42,061 bases of DNA from an uncultured Gemmiger sp. (lineage in GTDB: Bacteria; Bacillota; Clostridia; Oscillospirales; Ruminococcaceae), in assembly GCA_949295035.1 (NCBI GenBank), contig CASFJO010000014.1, positions 1 to 42,061 of the forward strand, in the 5' to 3' direction. Under the pieces are notes generated by a model that saw only the letters and a program-made list of their open reading frames with translations, was not told the DNA's origin and ran no database searches. Shown piece by piece: positions 24,770 through 32,541 of this stretch (positions are counted from its first letter, which is position 1; the number at the start of each line of letters is the position of its first letter). The position numbers and the translations under genes were made by a program.

Positions 24770-24796
24770 CTTATACCCAACCTGCCGCCTTGTCAA
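24770..24796 (-). promoter_or_regulatory. Promoter of trkA-trkH
   Basis: Minus-strand TTGACA (24796-24791) and TATAAG (24775-24770) with a short 15-base spacer, 100 bases before the start codon. The spacing is suboptimal, so the boundary is tentative. Confidence 0.5.
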
Positions 24797-24818
24797 TGCG
24801 CAGGTTGGCAGGATGCGA

Positions 24819-24851
24819 CAAAAATCCCCCCGCGGCACTGGGCCGCAGGGA
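24819..24851 (-). terminator. Terminator of the metNIQ operon
   Basis: GCGGC (24832-24836) pairs with GCCGC (24842-24846), extended by CCC/GGG around one mismatch. TTTTT follows on the minus strand (24819-24824). Confidence 0.75.
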
Positions 24852-24859
24852 GATACCGC

Positions 24860-25690
24860 TTACCGGGAGAATACGTCCAGGCTGTCGCTCTTGCCCGGGT
24901 ACACGCCCATGGGCTCGTAGTGGATGGTGCCCACGCTCACGATGTGGGTGCCGTTTTCCGCGTTGAAGTCGTCCAGATAGGGCTGGTGCTGGAAGTAGTT
25001 GGCGTCGATGCTGCCGTCCTCCAAACTGGTGTTGGGCATCACGTAGTCGTCAAACTCGGTGATGGTAAGCTCCACGTTGTACTGTGCCAGGATCGGCTTG
25101 ACATACTCCAGGCTCTCGGCGTGGGGGCTGGGGGAGGCGCCCACGTTCAGGCTCACCGGCTCGGCGATCTCGGGGATGGGCAGTTCCCGGGCGCCCATGG
25201 GCATCACCACGCCGTTGTAGCTGGCGGCGATCCAGTCCTGCACATCCTGGCTCATCAGTACCGCCAGCAGCGCCTGCACAGCCGGGTCATTCTCGTTGCC
25301 CTCCTTGACACAGAGCACGTTGCCGTAGGTCTGGGCGGCCACGCTCTCGGCGTCCTCGGTCACCAGTACCTGGCCGCCGATGCCCGCGCCGGAAGCGTAG
25401 TTGCCGTTGATCACCGCGAAATCCAGATCCGGCAGGCTGATGGGCAGGTTGGCGGCCTCCAGGGGCACGATCTCCACATTGTAGGGGTTCTCGGCGATGT
25501 CGTTCTCGGTGGCGGACAGGCCCGCGCCCTCGGTCAGGGTCAGGATGCCCAGATCCTGCAGCAACAGCAGCGCCCGGCCGCCGTTGGTGGCGTCGTTGGG
25601 GATGCCGATCTTGTAGGAGGCGCTGCCGCCGCAGGCGGCCAGGCTCAGCGCCAGTACCAGTACCAGCGCAAGACACAACAGTTTTTTCAT
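24860..25690 (-). CDS. metQ: Methionine-binding lipoprotein MetQ, circularly permuted
   Basis: 276 aa from the ATG at 25690 (AGGAG eight bases upstream). A lipoprotein signal ends at LAAC (Cys20). Residues 25-165 then match the half that is C-terminal in canonical MetQ/NlpA proteins: IPNDATNGGRALLLL at 30-44, ENPYNVEIVPLEAANLP at 67-83, AVINGNYAS at 92-100. A linker (166-178) leads to residues 179-276, which match the usual N-terminal half: NVGASPSPHAE at 182-192, FDDYVMPN at 213-220, DANYFQHQPYLDDF at 229-242, EPMGVY at 259-264. The protein stops at the point where the canonical chain crosses to the second lobe. All ligand-lobe motifs are present once, so this is a circular permutation, not a duplication. 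It should still bind methionine and deliver it to MetNI. Confidence 0.88.
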   Translation of the reverse strand: MKKLLCLALVLVLALSLAACGGSASYKIGIPNDATNGGRALLLLQDLGILTLTEGAGLSATENDIAENPYNVEIVPLEAANLPISLPDLDFAVINGNYASGAGIGGQVLVTEDAESVAAQTYGNVLCVKEGNENDPAVQALLAVLMSQDVQDWIAASYNGVVMPMGARELPIPEIAEPVSLNVGASPSPHAESLEYVKPILAQYNVELTITEFDDYVMPNTSLEDGSIDANYFQHQPYLDDFNAENGTHIVSVGTIHYEPMGVYPGKSDSLDVFSR

Positions 25691-25808
25691 GGGTAACACT
25701 CCTCTATCTCTCTTGGGTTGGGAGAGCGGCGCGGGGCCGGGCGGCCGTCCCGTACCGGCGCGGCTCTCTGTATTCGTCACCGCGGCCGGGCCGCGGGTCG
25801 GACAGGGT

Positions 25809-26477
25809 TCAGCGGCTGCGTTTGTCCGCGTGGCGGGCGATCCGGTTAAAGACGCCCTGGATCAGGCAGACCAGCAAAATCAGCAGCGCCACCGTCACAT
25901 ACATCAGGTCTTTCTGGTAGCGCTGGTAGCCGAAGCGGAAGGCGATGTTGCCCAGGCCCCCCGCGCCCACCGCGCCGGTGATGGCGGTGTAGCCCAGGAT
26001 GGTGATGGTGCTGATGGACAGACCCCTCAGCAGGCTGGGCACGCTCTCCACCAGCAGCACCCGGGTCACGATCTGCCAGTTGGTGGCGCCCATGCAGCGG
26101 GCGGCCTCCACCGTGCCGGGGTCGATCTCCTCCAGGCTCTGCTCCACCATGCGGGCCACAAAGGGGGCCGCGGCGATGGTCAGAGGCACGCAGGCGGCGG
26201 TGGCCCCGATGGAGGTGCCGGCAATGAACCGGGTGAGGGGAATGATAAAGATCATCAGGATCATGAAAGGCAGGCTGCGCAGGATGTTCACCAGCCAGCC
26301 GAACACCGCGTTGAAGCGGGGGGCCTCGGCGATGCCGCCGGCCCTGGTGACGGTGAGCAATACCCCCATGGGCAGCCCCAGCGCATAGGCGAACAGGGTG
26401 GGCGTCAGGGTCATGAACACCGTTTCGCCCACGCCGCCCAGCAGCAGCGATCCGTATTCTTCAAAAAACGCCTGCAT
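25809..26477 (-). CDS. metI: Methionine ABC transporter permease MetI
   Basis: 222 aa, normal length, with AAAGGAGG eight bases before the ATG. Five membrane helices are visible, and the cytoplasmic EAA loop that contacts MetN reads EAARCMGATNWQIVTRVLL near 135-153. NILRSLPFMILM and YTAITGAVGAGGLG are typical of MetI. Its start lies three bases after the metN stop and metQ follows 118 bases later, the usual N-I-Q order. Two copies would form the translocation pore of the importer. Confidence 0.93.
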   Translation of the reverse strand: MQAFFEEYGSLLLGGVGETVFMTLTPTLFAYALGLPMGVLLTVTRAGGIAEAPRFNAVFGWLVNILRSLPFMILMIFIIPLTRFIAGTSIGATAACVPLTIAAAPFVARMVEQSLEEIDPGTVEAARCMGATNWQIVTRVLLVESVPSLLRGLSISTITILGYTAITGAVGAGGLGNIAFRFGYQRYQKDLMYVTVALLILLVCLIQGVFNRIARHADKRSR

Positions 26478-26480
26478 GGT

Positions 26481-27221
26481 TCATGCCTCCTTTTTGCCCA
26501 GCAGCAGCCGGGCGATACTGCTTTGCGGATCGGCAAAGATGGCGGCGGTGTCGCCCTGCTCCACAAAATGGCTCTCGTCGATGACCACCATCCGGTTGCA
26601 GATGCGCCGCACCACGTTCAGTTCATGGGTGATGATCACGATGGTCACACCCAGTTTGCGGTTGATATCCTGCAGCAGTTCCAGCACGCTTTGGGTCGTG
26701 AGCGGGTCCAGCGCGCTGGTGGGCTCGTCGCAGAGCAGCACCCCCGGATCGCTGGCCAGCGCCCGGGCCAGCGCCACCCGCTGCTTCTGCCCGCCGGACA
26801 GCTGGCTGGGATAGCTGGCGGCCTTGTCCGCCAGGCCCACCAGCTCCAGCAGTTCGGCCACCCGGGCGGCCACTGCGGCCTTGTCGAATCTGTCCAGCTT
26901 CAGCGGAAAGGCCACATTCTCGGCCACCGTTTTCTGCATCAGCAGGTTGTAGCCCTGGAACACCACCCCCATGCGGCGGCGGGCAGCGCGCAGTTTCGCC
27001 CCCCGCAGCGCGGACAGGTCTCTGCCGTCCAGCAAAATGCGGCCGGCGGTGGGCTCCTCCAGCAGGCACAAACAGCGCAGCAGGGTGCTTTTGCCGGCGC
27101 CGCTCATGCCGATCACGCCGAAGATATCCCCGTCCCGGATGGTGGCGGACACATCCTCCAGCGCCACTACCCGGCCATTCTTGCCCTGAAATACCTTGCT
27201 GAGATGCTCGATCTCGATCAT
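26481..27221 (-). CDS. metN: Methionine ABC transporter ATPase MetN, lacking the C-terminal NIL domain
   Basis: 246 aa from the ATG at 27221 (GGAGGAG nine bases upstream). Walker A is GMSGAGKST (38-46), the Q-loop lies in GVVFQGYNLL, the signature is LSGGQKQR, and Walker B with the catalytic Glu is LLCDEPTSALD. The hydrolysing site is intact. Well-studied MetN proteins are about 340 aa and carry a C-terminal NIL/ACT-like domain that binds methionine and shuts the transporter. This one ends after the NBD (LLLGKKEA), so that inhibition is absent or done otherwise. Control then rests on the T-box leader. Without the T-box it could be read as any polar amino-acid ATPase. Confidence 0.92.
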   Translation of the reverse strand: MIEIEHLSKVFQGKNGRVVALEDVSATIRDGDIFGVIGMSGAGKSTLLRCLCLLEEPTAGRILLDGRDLSALRGAKLRAARRRMGVVFQGYNLLMQKTVAENVAFPLKLDRFDKAAVAARVAELLELVGLADKAASYPSQLSGGQKQRVALARALASDPGVLLCDEPTSALDPLTTQSVLELLQDINRKLGVTIVIITHELNVVRRICNRMVVIDESHFVEQGDTAAIFADPQSSIARLLLGKKEA

Positions 27222-27257
27222 GCTTTTTCGCTCCTCCCGCGCCGTGAAAACGGCAAT

Positions 27258-27558
27258 AAAAAATCCCCGTCCCTGCATACGAATACAAGGACGAGGATAC
27301 AAAAACCCCGTGGTACCACCCTGGTTCACCGCCCCCTCGCGGGGAAAAACGGCCTTGACAGCTGCGCCGGCAAAAGGCCGGTTACAGCCTGGCGCGATAA
27401 CGGGCGCACCCGTCGCAAGCTTGAGACTCCTGCCTTTCGCCCGCGCGGCTCCGGAACCATCTTCCGCTTCCTGTACCCTGCCCGTTTCCACCCGCGGGGC
27501 TCTCTGTAAAGGCCAATGCCGAAAGCGTACTCTTTCCTTCTCTGCCGATTTGGAATAT
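27258..27558 (-). ncRNA. T-box leader, methionine-specific, controlling metNIQ
   Basis: On the minus strand the leader shows AGAGTACG near its 5' end (stem I base), a long stem I with specifier loop GGAAGATGGTTCC (specifier AUG at 27460-27458), and the T-box antiterminator sequence AGGGTGGTACCACGGGG (27322-27306). Its TGGT bulge can pair with the ACCA end of an uncharged tRNA. A terminator (TCCTCGTCC with GGGACGGGGA at 27297-27264) runs into TTTTTT (27263-27258). Uncharged tRNA-Met should favour antitermination and switch on methionine import. Specifier choice is by eye but agrees with the downstream genes. Confidence 0.92.
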
Positions 27559-27564
27559 GCCATT

Positions 27565-27593
27565 ATGATAGCCGCGTCGCCGGCGCTTGTCAA
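27565..27593 (-). promoter_or_regulatory. Promoter of the metNIQ T-box leader
   Basis: Minus-strand TTGACA (27593-27588) and TATCAT (27570-27565) with 17-base spacing. Start predicted near 27558. Confidence 0.8.
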
Positions 27594-27635
27594 GCACTTT
27601 TTTTCTTGCGGGGGCAAAAACCGCGCCGTGCCGCC

Positions 27636-27701
27636 AAAAAAACGCCCCGCGCAAACACGGCTGCCGGGCTTGCCGGCACGGGCAGCGTTTGCGCGGGGGC
27701 G
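27636..27701 (-). terminator. Long terminator after the amidotransferase gene
   Basis: CGCCCCGCGCAAAC from 27643 pairs with GTTTGCGCGGGGGCG ending at 27701 (one bulged G), with an inner CTGCC/GGCAG helix. TTTTTTT follows on the minus strand. Confidence 0.88.
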
Positions 27702-27711
27702 AAAGCGGGAT

Positions 27712-28833
27712 TTACTTGTTTTCCTCCCAGATGGGATGCTTCAGTACCCAGCGGCCGAAGGCGTCCTTCTCGAACAGGTCCCGGTTGTAGAACTTGTCCA
27801 GAATGGCCCAGAACTCGGCCTCGGAGTAGCCGCAGAACTCGCAGAAATCCCGCACGCAGAGCGGGTCCAGCGCGCCGTCCCGCTCCTTGATGAGGGGGAT
27901 GGCCTCCTCCCGGGTCATCATGCCGTAGCGGATATAGCGGGCGGTGTAGTCGGTGGCGGCGGCGTGGCCGAACTTGGGGTACTTCAGCCAGCTGTGCACC
28001 AGGTAGGCCCGGCTGTCGATCTGGTCGAAGTTCTCGGCGTGGTGGGTGCGGTCCCACTCGTGGGTCAGGTCATGGAAGCCGCGGCTCTTGGCCAGCTGGT
28101 AGTTCTTGTAGCTGTTCCAGGGCAGGAAATAGCTCAGGTAGAACGGGTCCAGACGGGCCAGTTCCTCGGCGGTGGGGGCGTTGGTCAGGGCCAGGTCGTT
28201 CTCGCTCACACCGTAACTCAGCAATTCCTCGGTGGGGAAGCCCACCGCCACGCCGTTCTCGATCTGGCCGCGGGCGGAGTAGGTCTCCTCGTCGGCGTTG
28301 CCGCCGTACTCAAAACTCACATTCTCCCCGTAGCAGAGCAGCGGGGTGTTGAACTTGAGGGCCATGTGCAGCGGGAAGGTGTAGATCAGCCGGTCCACGT
28401 ACCAGGTGGGCTTGCCGTACTTTTCAAAGAAGGCCCGCATCAGGATCTTCTGGGCCTTGATGTTGGGCTTGCAGCTGATGATGGTGCAGCCGAACGCCTC
28501 CGAGATGTTCTTCAGGTTGTGCTTGCCCGCCTCGGTCATGGGGAAGTTGTCCTCCACGCTGAAGAGGATCGGGTTCATCTTCATGACCTCTTTCAGGATA
28601 TACACCTGGAAGTGGCTGTCCTTGCCGCCGCTCACCGCCACGGCGCAGTCGTAGCCGCCGGGGCCGTTGCAGCCCCGGTACTTGTCGCACAGAGCCTCAA
28701 ATTCCTTCCAGCGGGCGTCCCAGTCCACCTTGGCGCGGCTCTCGTAATGGCGGCAGGCGCTGCACACGCCCTCCTGGTCAAAGGTGATGCCGGGCCGGGT
28801 GTCCGGCATGGTGCACTTCTTGCAGTATTTCAT
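27712..28833 (-). CDS. N-acetyl sugar amidotransferase (WbpG/PseA type)
   Basis: 373 aa with AAGGAGG before the ATG. Zinc-type Cys pairs at 4/7 and 24/27 (YCKKCTMPDTRPG, VCSAC) precede an ATP-pyrophosphatase PP-loop, SGGKDS at 68-73. Family landmarks include CYGENVSFEYGG and a Cys-rich CVRDFCEFCGYS near the C-terminus. Characterised relatives convert a sugar carboxyl or acetamido group to an amidino form, using ammonia from HisH/HisF-like partners. No such partner genes are in this window. It lies behind the flippase of a surface-glycan cluster but has its own -10 box, so it may be transcribed separately. Confidence 0.87.
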   Translation of the reverse strand: MKYCKKCTMPDTRPGITFDQEGVCSACRHYESRAKVDWDARWKEFEALCDKYRGCNGPGGYDCAVAVSGGKDSHFQVYILKEVMKMNPILFSVEDNFPMTEAGKHNLKNISEAFGCTIISCKPNIKAQKILMRAFFEKYGKPTWYVDRLIYTFPLHMALKFNTPLLCYGENVSFEYGGNADEETYSARGQIENGVAVGFPTEELLSYGVSENDLALTNAPTAEELARLDPFYLSYFLPWNSYKNYQLAKSRGFHDLTHEWDRTHHAENFDQIDSRAYLVHSWLKYPKFGHAAATDYTARYIRYGMMTREEAIPLIKERDGALDPLCVRDFCEFCGYSEAEFWAILDKFYNRDLFEKDAFGRWVLKHPIWEENK

Positions 28834-28884
28834 TCCGCAGTATTCCCTCCTTGCAGCGGCGCGCGGGCCGCGTTGTCACCGTTT

Positions 28885-28893
28885 ATTATACCA
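28885..28893 (-). promoter_or_regulatory. Extended -10 promoter of the amidotransferase
   Basis: Minus-strand TGG-TATAAT (28893-28885) in the 104-base gap after the flippase, 52 bases before the start codon. No good -35 box is seen. Confidence 0.5.
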
Positions 28894-28937
28894 TGGGCGG
28901 CATGGTTCTACCAGTGGTTTGCGAAAAAGCGGGTCTG

Positions 28938-30164
28938 TCAGGCGAATTGCCGCCGCCCCGCCAGCCAGAGAAAGGCCCCCAGTGCAAGCGCCTGGGCGCC
29001 GAGACCCGCCATGGTGGCCAGGGCGGTGCCCCAAAGGCCGAAAGCCGGGATCAGCAGCAGGCTGGCGGCGAGGGCCGCCGCCAGCCCGATCAGGTTGCCG
29101 GCGATCAGCGCCCCCATGGCCCGGGCGATGGTGAGCAGGTTGCACAGCACGGTGGCCGCCACCGTGAGCACGGCGCAGAGCACCAGCGGCTGCAACAGGC
29201 CGGTGTATTCCAGGATTTCCGGGGTGCTGGGATAGAGCAGGCTCAGCCCCCAGCGGCCCAGCAGGGCAACCCCCGCCGCGCCCGCGGCCCACAGCGCCGC
29301 CAGCGCCAGCAGCCCCAGCCGCAGCGCTTTGCGCCAGCCGGCGGCGTCCCGGTCGTTCCACAGGCGGGCAAAGGTGGTGATGAAGGGCACGAACAGGTAC
29401 ACCGCCGCCACCTGCAGCAGCATCACCGGCAGAAAGACGTTGGCGAAATAGTTCAGCGCCACGCTGCCCAGGATGCGCTCGCAGAAATACCGGGGCGCCG
29501 ACCCGATGCTGGTATTGAGGCTGGCGTAGACCGCCAGCGGCAGGCAGCGCCAGAGCAGCGAGGCCACGCTGCCGCCCGCCCGGTTGGCAAAGTCCGCCCG
29601 GCGGCGGGCCAGCGGCACGTCCACCGCCAGCACATAGCCGGCGTTCAGCGCCAGCAGCACCGCCAGGGTCACGATCAGGTCGTTGGTGAGCAGCAGCCCG
29701 GCCACCACCGTGCCGGCGGTGAGCAGACCCCGGACCCCGAAGCTGATGCCCACGATGTCCATCCGCTCGGCCTTTTGCAGGTAGGCGTGCCACACGTCGG
29801 ACCAGCTCTCCACCAGCCGGTAGCCGGCATAGAGAAAGATGACCCACCGCTGGGCGGCGGAGTAGGCGTTCGCAAAGGCAAAGGCCATGCAGCCCGCCCA
29901 GGCAAGCGCCACCGTCAGATACCGGCTGAGCAGGTAGATACGATCGGCATACTGGCCGCGCAGATCGCTCACCTGGAAGGTGCGCATGCCGAAGCTGGCG
30001 GCGCTCAGCGCCACGTTGGCGATGGTCATGGCGGTGGCCAGCAGGCCGTTGGCCTCCACGCCGGCCAGGGCGGTCACCAGCAGGTTCATCACCGCCTGGC
30101 ACACATAGAACACAAGGCTGCCCGCCGTGTTGAAAACAAGATTTTTTCGAAGCTGGCTGTTCAT
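28938..30164 (-). CDS. Polysaccharide flippase (Wzx-like, MOP superfamily)
   Basis: 408 aa with GAGGTGA four bases before the ATG. The protein is almost wholly hydrophobic, with about twelve membrane helices, and starts with a short charged segment (MNSQLRKNLVFNTAGSLVFY) typical of Wzx/O-antigen transporters. It should flip lipid-linked glycan repeats across the membrane. The start lies four bases after the stop of the preceding surface-carbohydrate gene, so translation is coupled. A MATE drug exporter is less likely given the neighbours. Confidence 0.83.
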   Translation of the reverse strand: MNSQLRKNLVFNTAGSLVFYVCQAVMNLLVTALAGVEANGLLATAMTIANVALSAASFGMRTFQVSDLRGQYADRIYLLSRYLTVALAWAGCMAFAFANAYSAAQRWVIFLYAGYRLVESWSDVWHAYLQKAERMDIVGISFGVRGLLTAGTVVAGLLLTNDLIVTLAVLLALNAGYVLAVDVPLARRRADFANRAGGSVASLLWRCLPLAVYASLNTSIGSAPRYFCERILGSVALNYFANVFLPVMLLQVAAVYLFVPFITTFARLWNDRDAAGWRKALRLGLLALAALWAAGAAGVALLGRWGLSLLYPSTPEILEYTGLLQPLVLCAVLTVAATVLCNLLTIARAMGALIAGNLIGLAAALAASLLLIPAFGLWGTALATMAGLGAQALALGAFLWLAGRRQFA

Positions 30165-30168
30165 CCGG

Positions 30169-31482
30169 TCACCTCACGAAGGGGCGGATGCGGTCTTCCA
30201 TCGCCCGGATCTGCGCTTTGGGGATATAGGCCTTTTCCACATAGCCGTAGATGCGCTGGGCAAAATCCGCCAGACCCTTGTGGAAGAAGAATACCTTTCG
30301 GGGCGGCAGCCGCAGCGCGAACAGGATATGCACCCCCCACAGCGCAAAGAATTTCAGCCAGTTGAAATGGGGGATGAATCCCTCACCCATGGGCGTGTCC
30401 CGGGGCGGTTCGGTGTACACCTGTTCCAGCAGGTCGGCCATCCGCTTGTAGGCGGGCAGATCGCTGGGATCAAAATACCCCTCGACGATTTCCCGGGCAA
30501 TGGGGAAGGGCGGGTTTTCCTCGGCCATGGCGGCGCAGAAGGCTTCGTAATCGGTGATATACGCCGCCCCCGCGTAGATCACCGGGTCGTACTCGTGCTC
30601 GATGGGCACCGGGCGCAGGATATGGCAGCTCTTGCCCGCCATATACACCTCGGCGATGGCGGTGCTCATCCAGATGCCGATGGAATCCGCCGCCACGATC
30701 CACTGCTTCACGCTGTCGGAAAAGATCACGTGGAAGTTGGGCCGCCGGGCCGCCAGTTCGGCCAGGGCGGGGCTGTTCCACTCGCTGGGATGCCGCCGGT
30801 AGACCAGTTCCACCTCCGGGTGATCGGCCAGGTACCGGTCAAACCAGTCCAGCGTCTGGGCCATGCTCACCCGGTTGGTGGCGGCAAAGCCGGTGAAATC
30901 GGTGCCCGCCATCTCGCTGAGTTCCTTCACCTCCCGCTCGGTCATGCTGGCGTAGCCGAAGCTGGAGATGTAGAGATGCAGCCGCTTGTTCGGGTCCAGG
31001 CCGTGCTCGGCGCACAGGGCGGCCTTGCTCTTGAAGTAGCCGGCAAATTCCGGCCGGAGAAAGTCCATCATCACCGCGCCGGTCACCGGGGTGTTCTTGG
31101 GCTCCATGCCGTGGGCGATCAGCCGGTCGGCGGTGCGGCGACCCCAGCAGGTCTGGACGCACTTCTTGGCGTTGCCGTTCATGTTGAACCAGTCGCCTTC
31201 CTCCTGGGTGTCACTGAGCATCTGCTCCCAGTGCAGGTTCACGATCCGGTCGCACCGGCCGATGTTGTTGTACACGTGGCTGTTGATGGCCTCGTTGTCG
31301 TACATGCAGCTGCTCACCAGCACCCGGGGCTTGTTCCAGGTGAACAGGCCGGGCTTTTTGCGGTCCAGCAGCTGGCGGATGGCCACCTTGTAGCCCCGCC
31401 GCTCCAGTTCCAGCTTGAGCAGCAGGTCGCTCTCATATTCCCGCACCGTGTGCTCGTACAAAATCAGAAAATCCAGCGCCAT
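30169..31482 (-). CDS. Surface carbohydrate biosynthesis protein
   Basis: 437 aa. The start (DFLILYEHTVREYESD, LLLKLELERRGYKV) is characteristic of a family named only as surface carbohydrate biosynthesis protein, which resembles GT-B glycosyl- or glycerophosphotransferases. A nucleotide-sugar-like segment follows at YRRHPSEWNS and SDSVKQWIVAADSIGIWMS, near 245-285. There is no signal peptide and the protein is soluble apart from a modest hydrophobic stretch near 390. The exact reaction is unknown. It is tightly packed between the SGNH gene and the flippase. Confidence 0.7.
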   Translation of the reverse strand: MALDFLILYEHTVREYESDLLLKLELERRGYKVAIRQLLDRKKPGLFTWNKPRVLVSSCMYDNEAINSHVYNNIGRCDRIVNLHWEQMLSDTQEEGDWFNMNGNAKKCVQTCWGRRTADRLIAHGMEPKNTPVTGAVMMDFLRPEFAGYFKSKAALCAEHGLDPNKRLHLYISSFGYASMTEREVKELSEMAGTDFTGFAATNRVSMAQTLDWFDRYLADHPEVELVYRRHPSEWNSPALAELAARRPNFHVIFSDSVKQWIVAADSIGIWMSTAIAEVYMAGKSCHILRPVPIEHEYDPVIYAGAAYITDYEAFCAAMAEENPPFPIAREIVEGYFDPSDLPAYKRMADLLEQVYTEPPRDTPMGEGFIPHFNWLKFFALWGVHILFALRLPPRKVFFFHKGLADFAQRIYGYVEKAYIPKAQIRAMEDRIRPFVR

Positions 31483-31497
31483 GCGCCGCGCCTCCTT

Positions 31498-32529
31498 TTA
31501 TCCGTTGCCGCCCAGCGCGGCGTCCGCGTCCGCCAGCATGGTGGCGGTGTACTGGGGCAGGCCGTACACGGTGTCGATGTGGAACCCGTCAAAAAACTGG
31601 TCCTCCCGCAGCCCGTGCCCGCCGCCCAGCTCATAGTCCAGCACTGGTGCGCCGGTGGCCCGCAGCTGGTCCAGCACCGCGGCAAACTCCGCCCCAATGC
31701 CCAGCGGCTCCAGCACGCAGTCGGTGATGCTCTGGTCCACCGGCGGGGCCACGAACACCAACTCCACCCCGTTTTCGGCGCACCAGGCGGCCACCTCCTT
31801 CAGCCGGGCCAGCTGCTCGGTGTTCACCTCCCACTGCCGCAGTCCGGCATGGGCCGGGTCGGTCATGTAGGCCACCGCGCCGGCCGGGTCGGCGGGGATG
31901 TCCGCGCCGGATGTCGCCACCCCGTAGATGGTGGCGGCGTAGTCGATCAGCTGCCGCCGGTAGGGCAGGGGATCGCCGGCCTCATCCTGGTAATCCGCCG
32001 GGGTGTAGGTGGCGGTCTCGGTATCGCCGGCCACCGGGGCGGTGCCGGTCAGGGTGTTTTTCAGGTTGGCCAGCATCTCCAGGTTGTAGCTCAGGTTCAG
32101 CATATAGGCCAGCGGATTTTGGGCCACCGTGCGGATGTTGCCCGCCCGGTCCTTGTCGTAGTACCGGTTCAGGGTGTAGAAGCTGACCTCCAGATACACC
32201 CGTTTCAGGTCCGGATTTTCCTCGGCGGCAAACCAGAACAGGTCGATCATCTCCTGTTCGCTGGCCCCGCCGAAAGCCAGATTGGCGCACCGTGCGCCCA
32301 AGATCTCCCCGGCCAGCTCCATGTCCAGATGGGCCATCCGGGAATCCCCCAGAAAGATCACATCCTCCGACTGCTGCAGATAGCGGCGCACCCGGTAGAT
32401 GGGCTGGTTGGTATCGGTGGCGCCGGCGCGCAGGCCAAAGTAGTTGTAGGGTTCAAAGGCCGCGAACAGCGCCAGATACAGCGCCACCGGCAGCACAAAC
32501 AGGCACAGCCTGCCAAGCAGTTTTTTCAT
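31498..32529 (-). CDS. SGNH-type hydrolase-like protein, partner of the MBOAT enzyme
   Basis: 343 aa; the ribosome site AAGGAGG overlaps the stop of the MBOAT gene. An N-terminal membrane helix (about 8-26) is followed by an outer domain with an SGNH block I, FLGDSRMAH (Ser63), and a C-terminal block DGFHIDTVYG with the Asp-x-x-His pair. This layout (MBOAT plus single-helix SGNH protein, as with DltB/DltD or AlgI with AlgJ/AlgX) transfers acyl groups to extracellular polymers. I infer O-acetylation of a surface glycan. Gly and Asn blocks II and III are less clear by eye. Confidence 0.78.
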   Translation of the reverse strand: MKKLLGRLCLFVLPVALYLALFAAFEPYNYFGLRAGATDTNQPIYRVRRYLQQSEDVIFLGDSRMAHLDMELAGEILGARCANLAFGGASEQEMIDLFWFAAEENPDLKRVYLEVSFYTLNRYYDKDRAGNIRTVAQNPLAYMLNLSYNLEMLANLKNTLTGTAPVAGDTETATYTPADYQDEAGDPLPYRRQLIDYAATIYGVATSGADIPADPAGAVAYMTDPAHAGLRQWEVNTEQLARLKEVAAWCAENGVELVFVAPPVDQSITDCVLEPLGIGAEFAAVLDQLRATGAPVLDYELGGGHGLREDQFFDGFHIDTVYGLPQYTATMLADADAALGGNG

Positions 32530-32541
32530 GCCGCGCCCTCC

